From positions 1 to 51,970 of the forward strand of contig JAEWLQ010000046.1 in the NCBI GenBank assembly GCA_023457495.1: a stretch of DNA of 51,970 nt, in the 5' to 3' direction. The stretch is from Pseudomonadota bacterium. Its GTDB lineage: Bacteria > Pseudomonadota > Gammaproteobacteria > Steroidobacterales > Steroidobacteraceae. The notes beneath the pieces are model-generated. The model made no database searches. It saw nothing but the letters and a program-made list of their open reading frames with translations, and had not been told where the DNA came from. Made by a program: the position numbers and the translations under genes. This document shows positions 1-9,800 of this stretch, one piece after another (within the stretch, counting starts at the first letter, position 1; every line of letters begins with the position of its first letter).

Positions 1-1
1 G

Positions 2-190
2 CGGGCGCCGGGGGCGCGGCGCGCGCGCGCGCCCGCGCCCGATGCCGGCAAGGCCTGGGACCTGCGCTGCGAGGTGCGCGAGAAACTGGTCACGTTCCTG
101 CAGAAGAACTACCCCGAGAGCCTCCCGCGGATCCGCGCGCGGCTCGAACCCGCCGCCGCGGTAGTTAGCGCATCCGCAGATCGAGCGTGA
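2..190 (+). CDS. C-terminal fragment of a probable MscS-family mechanosensitive channel
   Basis: An open frame enters from the left edge and ends at TGA 188-190. The last ~50 residues include DLRCEVREKLVTFLQKNYPE and then PRIRARLEP, which resembles the cytoplasmic C-terminal tail of MscS-type small-conductance mechanosensitive channels as I remember them. Those are inner-membrane pores that open on hypo-osmotic shock. Membrane segments and pore helix lie outside the window, so the family call rests on this tail alone. The first ~13 residues are Arg/Ala/Pro-rich and come from an almost pure GC dinucleotide run (about 19-32). The 3' end overlaps the convergent downstream gene by 26 bp. Confidence 0.4.
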   Translation, partial: RAPGARRARAPAPDAGKAWDLRCEVREKLVTFLQKNYPESLPRIRARLEPAAAVVSASADRA

Positions 191-734
191 ACGGGAACTG
201 CGACTTGCAGGGCTTTCCGCCGCACATGGCGGGCTTGAACTTCGTCATGAGCAGAACCGAGCCCGCGTAACGCGTCATCTCCAGCGCGTTGACGCCGCCG
301 ACCCCGCCCATGTCCAGCACTTCCAGCGCCTTGCCGTCGGGGCCGACCGTCACGACCATGTTCAGCTTGCCGCGCGCGCGCACGATCTGCTGACCCTTCT
401 TGATGTTGTTGAAGACGGCCCGCAGGCCTTCCGCCGGAAACGGCGGTTCATCGCCGGGCGGCATTGCTTCGTACATGGCGTGGAACTCCGCCTTCTCCTC
501 GGGCGAGAACTCACCGTATTTCTTGTTGAGCGGGATCTTCGAGCTCCACGTGAGGTCCTTGCGGATGATCGTCCCGGTGCTCGAAGTCGGTTCGTTCGTC
601 AGGCGTGTGACGCCGTTGCCGGCGGCGCCGGAGCCATCGTGGGCCATCGGATGTTCCGAGGAGATCTGCGCCATCGCGGCGGCGCTGCCGAACGTCAGGA
701 TGGCGCCGGCGACAATTTTCCGTATTGCAGTCAT
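165..734 (-). CDS. Exported TonB C-terminal-domain-like protein
   Basis: 189-aa protein with an N-terminal signal peptide (basic start, hydrophobic 8-20, cleavage near AMA-Q). The C-terminal ~80 residues look like a TonB C-terminal domain: a strand with VTVGPDGKALEV, a helix, then FKPAMCGGKPCKSQFPFTLDL, matching the usual 'f.Pa..nGkpv.....pi.f.l' ending. Classical TonB spans the periplasm from a membrane anchor to energise outer-membrane receptors. Here there is no Pro-rich linker, and the N-terminus looks cleavable, so it may be a periplasmic stand-alone domain. Two Cys in CGGKPCK could form a disulfide. The ATG at 734 has GGGAG upstream. It is divergent from the hydrolase at 812 and convergent with the channel gene. 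Confidence 0.6.
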   Translation of the reverse strand: MTAIRKIVAGAILTFGSAAAMAQISSEHPMAHDGSGAAGNGVTRLTNEPTSSTGTIIRKDLTWSSKIPLNKKYGEFSPEEKAEFHAMYEAMPPGDEPPFPAEGLRAVFNNIKKGQQIVRARGKLNMVVTVGPDGKALEVLDMGGVGGVNALEMTRYAGSVLLMTKFKPAMCGGKPCKSQFPFTLDLRMR

Positions 735-811
735 GTGACCGCTCCCTGAAGCGAGTTGGCTGCGAGTTTACCTCTTGAACGGTGGCCTTGCGGGCTCGTA
801 GCCTTCCGGCC

Positions 812-2737
812 ATGAAAAACCCACTCGTCCGCCGCGCCACCCAGTTCGCGTTCTGTCTACTTGCTTCGGCCAATCTCCTTGCGCAAACCCCGCCCCGCGT
901 CACCCCGATGACGCCGGACGTGGTCGAGAAATATGACCAGGTGCTTCCCTGGGCGGACTATGTCCGCCGCGAGGTGATGGTGCCCATGCGCGACGGAGTG
1001 AAGCTCTACACCGTCATCCAGATGAAGAAGGGCACGGCGAACGCGCCGATCCTGCTGTCCCGCACTCCCTACAACGCCACCCGGCAGACGGGCCGCGTAG
1101 ATAGTCAGCGCCTGGCCGACGTGGTCGAAATCATGGACGTGGAACTCGTGGAGGACGGCTACATCCGCGTCTACCAGGACATCCGCGGCATGCACAAGTC
1201 GGAAGGCGTGTGGATCCTGAACCGCCCGCTCGCCGGTCCGCTCAACGACACCGGCATCGACGAGTCCACCGACGCCTACGACACCATCGAGTGGCTGGTG
1301 AAGAACACGCCGGAAGCCAACGGCAAGGTCGGCGCGATCGGCTCCAGCTACCTGGGGTTCACCGCGCTGATGACGCTGATCGATCCACATCCCGCGCTCG
1401 AGGCGGTCATCGCGCAGAGCCCGATGGTCGACGGCTGGATGGGCGACGACTGGTTCCACTACGGTGCGTTCCGCATCAACTCGCTGGGCTTTCCGCTGGG
1501 ACAGGGCCTCAACAAGGGCAGGGGCGGCGGCCGCTTCGCGCTCGGCGGCGGCGATGACTACACGCGGTATCTCGAAGCCGGTTCGGTCGCGGACTTCGTG
1601 AACAAGGTGGGCGCGGGGCACGTCCCCGGCATCCGCAAGTTCCTCGAGAACCCGGCGTACACGGAGTTCTGGTCGCTGCAGGCGGTCGACAAGCTACTGG
1701 CGGCGCGGCCGCACACCGTGCCGACGATGCTCGTGGTCGGCCAATGGGACCAGGAAGACAGCTACGGCGCACCCGCCGTGTATCGCGCGCTCGAGCCCAA
1801 GGACACGAACAACGACAAGGTCTCACTCGTCATCGGCCCGTGGCGGCACTCGGGCTTCAATCACTACGGCTACGACCTCGGCATGCTCACCTTCAACGGT
1901 GACACGGCGCTCGAATGGCGCGTGAAATACGCGAAGCCCTTCTTCGATCATCATCTCAGGGGCGCCCCGGATCCGAAGACGCCACCGGTGCTCACCTACG
2001 CGACCGGCGCGAATCGATGGAACGTCTCGCAGCGCTGGCCGATGGGCACGCCCAAGCCTATCTACCTGGCGGCGAACGGCCTGGCGACGTTCGAGAAGCC
2101 GAAGGCGGGCGGACGCGAAGAATACGTGAGCGACCCGGCGAAGCCGGTACCGTTCCTGCCGCGGCCCATCGACATGGGCGATGCGAACCAGTGGAGGCCG
2201 TGGCTGGTGCACGACCAGCGTTTCGTGACCGGCCGGCCGGACGTCGCGAGCTGGTCGAGCGCGCCACTCGAGAAGGCCGTGCACATCATGGGTCCGCCCG
2301 AGGTCGAACTATTTGCCTCCACCACCGGCACCGACAGCGACTGGGTCGTCAAGCTCATCGACGTCTATCCGAATGACGTGCCGGAGCCCGCCTCGCAGGG
2401 CGCCAAGCCCTCGATGGCGGGATTCGAATTGCCGGTGGGCATCGAGATCTTCCGCGGACGTTACGTGAAGAGTTTCGCGCAGCCGGCGGCTCTCAAGCCC
2501 AACAAGGTCGAGCGTTACACGTGGAAGCTGCCCGACGTCGACCACGTGTTCCTGCCGGGCCACCGCATCATGATCCAGGTGCAGTCGACGCTGTTTCCGC
2601 TGTACGACCGCAATCCGCAGACCTATGTCGAGAACATCATGTATGCGAAGCCGGATGAATATAAGAAGGCGACGCAGAGCGTGTGGTTCGGCGGTGCGAA
2701 CGCGAGCGCGGTGATACTGCCCGTGAGCGAGAGGTGA
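812..2737 (+). CDS. Exported CocE/NonD family hydrolase (S15 fold)
   Basis: 641 aa from ATG 812. A GTG at 782 is in frame but would bury the signal peptide (MKNPLVRRATQFAFCLLASA, cleavage near LLAQ), so 812 is preferred. The alpha/beta-hydrolase S15 domain shows the nucleophile motif GSSYLGF (Ser ~179), an acid in QWDQED and a His in RHSGFNHYGY. A C-terminal jelly-roll (about 430-640) follows. The family includes cocaine esterase, X-Pro dipeptidyl peptidases and glutaryl-7-ACA acylase, so an ester or amide bond is cleaved, here in the periplasm or outside. The exact substrate cannot be read from sequence. The transporter and xylosidase genes follow 48 bp downstream on the same strand, so its substrate may be an acyl-decorated plant glycan; that is inference. 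Confidence 0.85.
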   Translation: MKNPLVRRATQFAFCLLASANLLAQTPPRVTPMTPDVVEKYDQVLPWADYVRREVMVPMRDGVKLYTVIQMKKGTANAPILLSRTPYNATRQTGRVDSQRLADVVEIMDVELVEDGYIRVYQDIRGMHKSEGVWILNRPLAGPLNDTGIDESTDAYDTIEWLVKNTPEANGKVGAIGSSYLGFTALMTLIDPHPALEAVIAQSPMVDGWMGDDWFHYGAFRINSLGFPLGQGLNKGRGGGRFALGGGDDYTRYLEAGSVADFVNKVGAGHVPGIRKFLENPAYTEFWSLQAVDKLLAARPHTVPTMLVVGQWDQEDSYGAPAVYRALEPKDTNNDKVSLVIGPWRHSGFNHYGYDLGMLTFNGDTALEWRVKYAKPFFDHHLRGAPDPKTPPVLTYATGANRWNVSQRWPMGTPKPIYLAANGLATFEKPKAGGREEYVSDPAKPVPFLPRPIDMGDANQWRPWLVHDQRFVTGRPDVASWSSAPLEKAVHIMGPPEVELFASTTGTDSDWVVKLIDVYPNDVPEPASQGAKPSMAGFELPVGIEIFRGRYVKSFAQPAALKPNKVERYTWKLPDVDHVFLPGHRIMIQVQSTLFPLYDRNPQTYVENIMYAKPDEYKKATQSVWFGGANASAVILPVSER

Positions 2738-2785
2738 TGCTAGGGTAGCGGGTCGCAAAAACGAGAAGTCAGAAGGGGGGAACCT

Positions 2786-4045
2786 GTGCCATTGATTCGC
2801 CGACTGTGGGCCATGCGCTGGTGGATGATCGGTCTGATCACCATCGGCACCGTCTTCAACTATCTCACGCGCGCGATTCTCGGCGTGGTCATCACCCAGG
2901 AGGCCTTCACGGCGGACGTGGGGGTGACCGAGAAGGAATATTCCTGGGTCACGGCGTTTTTCCAGATGGGTCTGCTGCTGCAGCCCCTCGCCGGATACAT
3001 CATGGACGTCATCGGCCTGAAGATGGGCTTCGGCCTGTTCGCGGCGGCCTGGGCCGTGCTGACGGCGCTGCACGGCGCGGCGATGAACTGGCAGATGCTC
3101 GCGGTCCTGCGCGGCCTGATGGGATTCGCCGAAGGCACGGCGCAACCCGGCGGCATGAAAGCGGTCGCCGAATGGTTTCCCGCGAAGGAACGCGGCTTCG
3201 CGGCCGGCTTCTACAACATCGGCGCCTCGTTCGGTCCGATGCTGGCCGCGCCGCTGGTCGCCTGGGCCATCTTCTTCCACAGCTGGCGCCTGGCGTTCGT
3301 CATCGCCGGCGTCGCCGCCCTGGTGTGGGTGGCGATGTGGTTCAAGTTCTACTACTCGCCGAAGCAGCATCCGACGCTATCGGCGGAAGAACGCGAATAC
3401 ATCGAGTCGAACCAGGAAGCGCATCTCGCCGCCGTCGACGCCAAGCCCTCGATCCGCACGCTGCTCAAGCAGCGCAACACCTGGGGCATCGCGATCCCGC
3501 GCCTGCTGGCCGATCCGACCTGGGGCACGCTGAATTTCTGGATGCCGCTGTACCTCGCGACCGAGCGCGGCTGGGACATCAAGCAGCTCGCGATGTTCGC
3601 CTGGCTGCCGTTCCTCACCGCCGACGTCGGCGCGATGGCGGGCCCGACCATCGCCTACTGGCTACAGAAGCGCGGCGTCAGTCTCATCACGGCGCGCAAG
3701 TGCGCCTTCACGGTGGGCGCGCTGCTGATGACCAGCATGATCTTCGTCGCCAAGGTGCAGGATCCGTACGCGGCGCTGCTGCTGCTGTGCCTCGGCGGCT
3801 TCGCGCACCAGACGCTGTCGATCACGGTCATCACCATGTCCTCGGACCTGTTCCGCAAGAACGAAGTGGCCACGGTGTCCGGCATCGCCGGCTTCTGCGG
3901 CAACATCGGCGTGCTGGTGTTCACGCTGATCGTCGGCGGCCTCGTGAAGGCGATCGGTTACGACCCGTTCTTCGTCGCGCTGGCCGTGCTCGACATCCTC
4001 GGCGCCATCTGGCTGTGGACGGTAGTTAGAGAGAAGAAGGCATGA
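2786..4045 (+). CDS. MFS transporter, hexuronate/ExuT-like (ACS family)
   Basis: 419 aa with about 12 hydrophobic segments. The start region, FNYLTRAILGVV (helix 1) and GFAEGTAQPGGMKAVAEWFP between helices 4 and 5 are typical of the anion:cation symporter family that carries hexuronates and galactonate (ExuT, GudP, DgoT). GTG 2786 is chosen because an AGAAGGGGGG Shine-Dalgarno lies just upstream; ATG 2813 is an alternative. It is an inner-membrane H+ symporter of sugar acids or related solutes. Its stop overlaps the start of the GH43 gene (ATGA at 4042-4045), so the two are almost certainly co-translated. That implies the imported solute is the xylosidase substrate or a uronate released with it. 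Confidence 0.85.
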   Translation: MPLIRRLWAMRWWMIGLITIGTVFNYLTRAILGVVITQEAFTADVGVTEKEYSWVTAFFQMGLLLQPLAGYIMDVIGLKMGFGLFAAAWAVLTALHGAAMNWQMLAVLRGLMGFAEGTAQPGGMKAVAEWFPAKERGFAAGFYNIGASFGPMLAAPLVAWAIFFHSWRLAFVIAGVAALVWVAMWFKFYYSPKQHPTLSAEEREYIESNQEAHLAAVDAKPSIRTLLKQRNTWGIAIPRLLADPTWGTLNFWMPLYLATERGWDIKQLAMFAWLPFLTADVGAMAGPTIAYWLQKRGVSLITARKCAFTVGALLMTSMIFVAKVQDPYAALLLLCLGGFAHQTLSITVITMSSDLFRKNEVATVSGIAGFCGNIGVLVFTLIVGGLVKAIGYDPFFVALAVLDILGAIWLWTVVREKKA

Positions 4046-5664
4046 TCCGCAATCCCATCCTGCCGGGATTCAATCCCGATCCGTCGATCCTGCGCGTGGG
4101 CGACGACTACTACATCGCGACCTCCACGTTCGAGTGGTTCCCCGGTGTGCAGATCCACCACTCGCGCGACCTCGTGAACTGGCGGCTGCTCACGCGGCCG
4201 CTGAATCGCCCGAGCCAGCTCGACATGCTCGGCGATCCGGATTCATGCGGAGTCTGGGCGCCGTGCCTCACGCACAGCGACGGGCTCTTCTGGCTGGTCT
4301 ACACCGACGTGAAGCGTTATGGCCGCACCACGGTCGGCGGCGCCTCGGGCGCCTCGCTGCGCGATTTCCACAACTACCTCGTCACCTGTCCGACCATCGA
4401 CGGCGAATGGTCCGATCCGGTGTATCTCAACAGCAGCGGATTCGATCCCTCGCTGTTCCACGACAGCGACGGGCGCAAGTACGTGGTGAACCAGCTCTGG
4501 GATCACCGGCCGGGACGCAACCGCTTCAACGGCATCGTGCTGCAGGAGTACTCGCACGCCGAGCGCAAGCTCACCGGCGAGCGCACGAACATCTTCGCGG
4601 GTACGTCCATCGGCTTCACCGAGGCGCCGCATCTCTACAAGCGCAATGGCTGGTACTACCTGATCACCGCCGAGGGCGGCACGGGCTGGGGCCATGCCAT
4701 GACCATGGCGCGCTCACGCTCGCTCACCGGGCCGTACGAGCTGCATCCGGACAAGTACATCGTCACGGCGCGCGACCGCCCCCATGCGCCATTGCAGCGG
4801 GCGGGACACGGCGACTTCGTGGAAACGCAGGCCGGCGACACCTACGCGGTCTACCTTTGCGGACGGCCGCTGCCGAACCGCGGCCGCTGCGTGCTCGGGC
4901 GCGAAACCGCGATCCAGAAAATGGTCTGGGGCAACGACGACTGGTTGCGCACCCGCGATGGCAGCGGCGTACCGGAGCTCGAGACGCCGGCGCCTGCATT
5001 GCCGGCCGCGCCGTTCCCGGCGTCGCCAATCCGCGAGGATTTCGATCGCAAGGAGCTGCCCATCCACTTCCAGTGGCTGCGCTCGCCGTATCCCGCGGAG
5101 CTGTTCTCACTGAGCGAACGTCCCGGATTCCTGCGGCTGCATGGCCGTGAAACCATCGGCAGCCAGTTCCGCCAGGCACTGGTGGCGCGCCGCCAGCAGG
5201 CGCATTGCTACACCGCGACCACGGCGATGGAGTTCGAGCCCGAGCACTATCAGCAGGCCGCGGGCCTCGTGTGTTACTACAACTCGGCGAAATTCCACTA
5301 CCTGCACGTCTCGCATGACGAGACGCACGGCCGGCACCTGCGCGTGATGACGTGCACGCCGGACTCGCCGCAATCCGACGCGTTCACGGCGCCGATCCCG
5401 CTGCCGAAAGGCCGCATCGAGCTGCGCGTGGACGTGGATTTCGAGCGGCTGCGCTTCGCCTACCGGGTCGATGGCGACTGGAAGTTCCTGCCCGAGCTGT
5501 TCGACGCCAGCATCCTCTCCGACGAGGCCACCACGCCGGGCGCGCCGAATTTCACCGGCACGTTCGTCGGCATGGCGTGCCAGGACGTCTCGGGCGCGCG
5601 TCGTCCCGCGGATTTCGACTGGTTCGAGTACCGCGAGCGGGAATACCAGCGTTCGGTCGGCTGA
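4042..5664 (+). CDS. Glycoside hydrolase family 43, beta-xylosidase type
   Basis: 540 aa. The N-terminal five-blade beta-propeller shows the GH43 catalytic set: base Asp13 in NPDPSI, pKa-modulating Asp135 in GFDPSLF and acid Glu194 in TEAPHLY. The C-terminal ~190 residues form the beta-sandwich module that caps the active site in GH43 subfamily 11 xylosidases (XynB-like), and the overall length fits that subfamily. It would release xylose from the non-reducing end of xylo-oligosaccharides by inversion; arabinofuranosidase activity is possible. There is no signal peptide, so it acts in the cytoplasm on oligosaccharides imported by the overlapping transporter. The stop codon lies inside a palindrome shared with the convergent gene. 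Confidence 0.9.
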   Translation: MIRNPILPGFNPDPSILRVGDDYYIATSTFEWFPGVQIHHSRDLVNWRLLTRPLNRPSQLDMLGDPDSCGVWAPCLTHSDGLFWLVYTDVKRYGRTTVGGASGASLRDFHNYLVTCPTIDGEWSDPVYLNSSGFDPSLFHDSDGRKYVVNQLWDHRPGRNRFNGIVLQEYSHAERKLTGERTNIFAGTSIGFTEAPHLYKRNGWYYLITAEGGTGWGHAMTMARSRSLTGPYELHPDKYIVTARDRPHAPLQRAGHGDFVETQAGDTYAVYLCGRPLPNRGRCVLGRETAIQKMVWGNDDWLRTRDGSGVPELETPAPALPAAPFPASPIREDFDRKELPIHFQWLRSPYPAELFSLSERPGFLRLHGRETIGSQFRQALVARRQQAHCYTATTAMEFEPEHYQQAAGLVCYYNSAKFHYLHVSHDETHGRHLRVMTCTPDSPQSDAFTAPIPLPKGRIELRVDVDFERLRFAYRVDGDWKFLPELFDASILSDEATTPGAPNFTGTFVGMACQDVSGARRPADFDWFEYREREYQRSVG

Positions 5665-5677
5665 CCGGGCCGGTCAG
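5661..5677. terminator. Palindrome covering both convergent stop codons
   Basis: CTGACCGGGCCGGTCAG is a perfect inverted repeat (8-bp arms around one G). It contains the TGA of the GH43 gene (5662-5664) and, on the other strand, the TGA of the alpha/beta hydrolase (5674-5676). As RNA it folds into a GC-rich stem from either direction, so it could work as a compact bidirectional terminator. No U-tract follows. Confidence 0.5.
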
Positions 5678-6492
5678 GTCCCCGCGAGGGCGCCCTGGCC
5701 GGCCGGCTTGTTCTTGTCGTTCACCGACGTCTCGATGAGCGTGGCGACGCCGCGCGGATCTTCCTGCTGCGCGACGTGACCGCCGGGGAACGTGCGGATG
5801 GTCCAGCCACGCGCCACGGCGCGCTGCCAGCCCTTGTCCATCTTCGAGCGCTCCTCGATCGTCTGTTCCTTGGGAACGAAGGCGACGAAGGTCACCGGCA
5901 GCTTGAGCGCGGCCGGGTTCTTGTACGAAACCGGCTGGCTGAAGCATTTGACCGAATGCTTGACGCTGTGCGGCGGCTGCTGGTCGGGCTTGACCCAGGG
6001 CACCTGCATGAAGCCGTCCTTGAACCGGTCCGGGGGCATCCCCTGGCCGCCACCGAAGAGGTCCCACAGCGCCATGCCATCGTCGGGCACGGCGGCGTCG
6101 AGATAGACCACATGCCGGATGCGCTCGGGGATCCGGTCGATGACGCCGGTGATCACCATGCCGCCGTAGCTGTGACCGGTCAGCACCACGTCGTGCAGGT
6201 CCTCGAACAGGATCAGGTTCACGACGTCGTTGATGTGCGTCTGCAGGTCGATGTCGGTGCTGTTGAGGTGCATGCGCTCGCCCAGCCCGGTGAGCGTGGC
6301 GCGGTAAACGGTGTGGCCGTCGTCGCTCAGGAATTTGCCGGTGCTCTTCCATTCCCAGCCGCCGGCCGTGGCGCCATGTACGAGCACGAAGGTGTATTTC
6401 TCGCTGGCGGGTTGCGCCGCCTGGGCCTGAACGGATGCGAAGGCAAAGAGGCTGGCGAGGAGGGCGAAAAAGGAAAGCGAGCGTTTTATCAT
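5674..6492 (-). CDS. Exported alpha/beta hydrolase (esterase, MES/EstC-like)
   Basis: 272 aa from ATG 6492, which has GAGGTCGC just upstream and gives a clear signal peptide (MIKRSLSFFALLASLFAFA, cleavage near VQAQ). A longer frame reaching 6576 has no such support. The fold shows an oxyanion-hole strand FVLVHGATAGGWEW, nucleophile elbow GHSYGGM and a C-terminal catalytic His in FPGGHVAQQ. This pattern is closest to the methyl-esterase / hydroxynitrile-lyase-like branch that includes EstC. It would hydrolyse small esters in the periplasm. It is convergent with GH43, so it is not in that operon. Confidence 0.8.
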   Translation of the reverse strand: MIKRSLSFFALLASLFAFASVQAQAAQPASEKYTFVLVHGATAGGWEWKSTGKFLSDDGHTVYRATLTGLGERMHLNSTDIDLQTHINDVVNLILFEDLHDVVLTGHSYGGMVITGVIDRIPERIRHVVYLDAAVPDDGMALWDLFGGGQGMPPDRFKDGFMQVPWVKPDQQPPHSVKHSVKCFSQPVSYKNPAALKLPVTFVAFVPKEQTIEERSKMDKGWQRAVARGWTIRTFPGGHVAQQEDPRGVATLIETSVNDKNKPAGQGALAGT

Positions 6493-6869
6493 TGCGACCT
6501 CAGGACAGGGGCGGGCGAACATCCGGATCCAGCTTATCGAACCCGCTGGGCGGCTTCGCAATCCCGGATTTGGCATTCATACATATCGTGTTCGTGCGCC
6601 GGAATCTAACTACTACGCGGCTTTTCGCCGGGCCGAAAGGCCGGTCCGTCTCCGGCATGAGTCAGCCAGAGGCCGGGACCGGATTGACCGGGTCGACCAT
6701 CGCGGAACGGGCGTTATCAGGATTTTGATATCGAATTCGTCAAAAAATCCATTAGACGTGCATGCCCACTGGTGGGCTAATGAAAGAACGTGTTATAGAT
6801 GAAACCCGCATCGACTCAGGTCGACCGCGGAGCCGTAGAACAAAAGTTAAGCACTAAGAGGGGGTGCGC
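6493..6869. promoter_or_regulatory. 377-bp regulatory gap upstream of TonB receptor 1
   Basis: No gene is seen here. The stretch 6715-6800 is conspicuously AT-rich for this genome and contains TTGATA (6725-6730), an A-run (6742-6747) and TATAGA (6794-6799), so promoter elements for the receptor probably lie here, but no well-spaced -35/-10 pair stands out. Two nested inverted repeats are present: GCCCAC-TG-GTGGGC (6764-6777), and CATTAG (6750-6755) facing CTAATG (6777-6782) across 21 nt. Either could be an operator. The divergent hydrolase start at 6492 also needs a promoter in this gap. Confidence 0.45.
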
Positions 6870-9800
6870 TTGAAAACCAAATCGAAGTTGGGTCATTTCC
6901 TATTGGGAACCTCCGCCATTGCAATGGCGGTAGCGTCGGCGATTGCTTCGGCCCAGGCCGAACAATCGGAAAACACCACCGCGAAACCGGTTCAGACGTC
7001 GGCCGACGAGGCTGAAGAAAACGCAATCGTCGTCACCGGCATTCGTGCCGCGCTCGAAACCGCGGCCGACATCAAGCGCCGCGCTGACACGTTCGTCGAC
7101 TCGGTTACCGCGTCGGACGTCTCGAGCCTGCCGGACCTGTCGGTGGCCGAAGCGCTGCAGCGTATTCCTGGCGTGACGGTTTCACGCTTCCCCACCACCG
7201 GCGGCGCCTCGCCCGACTTCCCGTCACCGGAAGGCCGCGGCAACCTGATCCGCGGTCTGGGCTTCATCCGCTCTGAATTCAACGGCCGCGATGCGTTCTC
7301 CGCCAACGGCGGCCGCGCACTCGACTGGTCGAGCATCCCGCCCGAACTCGTCGGTGCGGTGGACATCTACAAGAACCAGTCGGCCGACCTCATCGAAGGC
7401 GGCATCGGCGGCACGATCAACCTGCGCACCTTGGAGCCGTTCGATCGCTCGGGGCACATCATCGCGTTCTCCGCGGATGGCACCTATGGCGATCTCGGCG
7501 AGAAGTGGTCTCCGTCATACGCGGCGGTTGTCGGCAATCGCTGGGACACCGACTCCGCAGGCGAATTCGGCGTTCTGGCGTCTTATTCCCGCTCGAAGCT
7601 GCGCTCCGCCATCAACGGCTGGCAGCAGGGTGCGCCGACTCCGCGCACGGACGTGACGACCGGCGAATTCCCGAACGACTTCGACCGGCGCAATGCTTAC
7701 GACGGCCTGACCGAAAACGACATCCAGGCTTACGTGCCGGGCTTCCAGCTGCGCACCAACGACGTCGACCGCGACCGCGAGAGCGTCTACCTGGCGTTGC
7801 AGTGGCAGAAGGAATCGTTCCGCGCGACGGTCAAGTACGCCAAGGTCGAGAACTCGATCGACAGCCTCGAGCACACCACTGAGTGGTTCCCGAATCACTC
7901 CGGCGCAAACCAGTTCACCGTGAGCGATCTCACGATGGACAACGATTGGCGGACACCCGGCATCGCGCTGTGTAACGGCGACGGCGGCCGTATCAACGGC
8001 ACCCCGGACAACCCCAATGGCGATGGCCAGAACCCCGGCGATTGCGAAGTCATGGTGCCGGCGCGTGGCCTGATGCAATCGGGCCTGGTTTCCAGCCAGA
8101 TCGATTCCTGGACCGGCGCACACGGCGTTGGCGTGGGTACGCTCGGCGTGGGCAAGCACGAGAGAGCGACCACCGAAGACGTCAGCTTGAACATCAAGTT
8201 CAATGCCACCGAAAAGCTGTTCCTGGAGTTCGATGCCCAGCTGACCAAGGCCGACGCGAACTACGTCGAAGTCTGGGGTGGCGGCACGTTCTTCTCGGAC
8301 GTGTTCGTGGATTGGGATCTGGAAAGCCCGAAGGTCCAGTTCAACATCAACCCGAACACCGCCATCAACGCCAGCAACACGCGCGTTGGCGGTGCCGGCC
8401 AGCTTCCGGCTCCGACCTCGACCGCGGATCCGAACAACGCATTCTGGCTGTTCGCTTCCGATTCGTTCCGCGATGGCACCGGCGATCTGATGGCGTTCCG
8501 CGCCGATTCGCGTTACGAATTCGACAACGACTCCTGGTTCAAGGCCGTGCGCTTCGGCGTCCGCTACTCCGAGCGTGAGCAGCTCAACAAGGAAATCGGC
8601 GGCAACTGGGGCGGCATCTCCCCGGCCTGGGCGGGCGGCTACGGCATGTTCTCGCAGATGGCCACGCCCGCTTACGAGCTCATCGATTTCAAGAATTTCT
8701 TCCGTGGCGGAGTGGTGCAGGGCTCGAACACCAAGTTCCCGTACATTCGCAGCGACCTGCTGATGAATTACAGCGCCATGCGCAATTACCTGATCAACGA
8801 GCCGACGATCGGGACCAATCATCCGTGGGCGCCACGCGGCAACCTGGATGGAACCGGCGCGTATCGTCCGGAAGACATCTCCGACATCACCGAAGAAACG
8901 CAAAACGCCTACGTGCGGTTCGATTTCGGTCACGACATCGGCAGCAATGGCATGTCGATCGATGGCAACATCGGCATTCGCTTCTCGAAGTCCGATCTCT
9001 CATCGAACGGCTTCCTCGCGTATGACGACTTCGATGCGGATAACGTTGAAGACGGACTCCGGACTCCGGATGCCGAAGACCACGACCATCCGCGCGATTT
9101 CCTGCCGGAGACGACGGCTTTCCTCGAGCAGCAGCCGACGTCCTACGCCGTCAACCAGAGCGACACGAAGTGGCTGCCGTCGCTCAATCTCAAGTGGAAC
9201 CTGAACGACAACAGCCTGATCCGCTTTGGCGCCAGCAAGGCGCTGACGCGTCCGAACATCCAGGATCTGCGTGCTACGCGGCTCGTGGGTGCCAACACGA
9301 CGCGCAACAACTACGAGCGGATCACGGATCCGGCTGACCCGCTGTATGGCTATGACCGTGGTGCGCAGGACATCGACCTCGCCCGCGTCACCGTCACGCG
9401 CGGTAATCCGGACCTGAAGCCGACGACCTCGGTCAACCTGGACCTCTCCTACGAGTGGTATTTCCAGGGTGGCTTCTTCTCGGCCGCGGTGTTCAAGAAG
9501 GATCTCAAGAACATCATCACCACCGGCGATCTGACCCTGGGCCAAATCACGCTCGACGGTCAGACGGTCGACCTGGTGTACAACGGCCCGATCAACCAGG
9601 CGGAGGCCAACCTCCATGGCTTCGAACTGTCGTACCAGCAGTTCTTCGACCAGTTGCCTGGCTGGATGTCTCATCTCGGCGTGCAGGCCAACTACACCAA
9701 CATCCAGGCGGAGGCGGATCCGCCGGGCATGGGTGTGGATTCGAACGGCGACGGCGTGCCGGAAGATGTCACTCAGGCGTTCCGCTTCGGCGTGCGCGAC

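Noticed and set aside
19..32. GC dinucleotide run at the left edge as a Z-DNA or repeat element
   Set aside because: Short, inside a probable coding frame, and at the window edge; nothing else supports a function.
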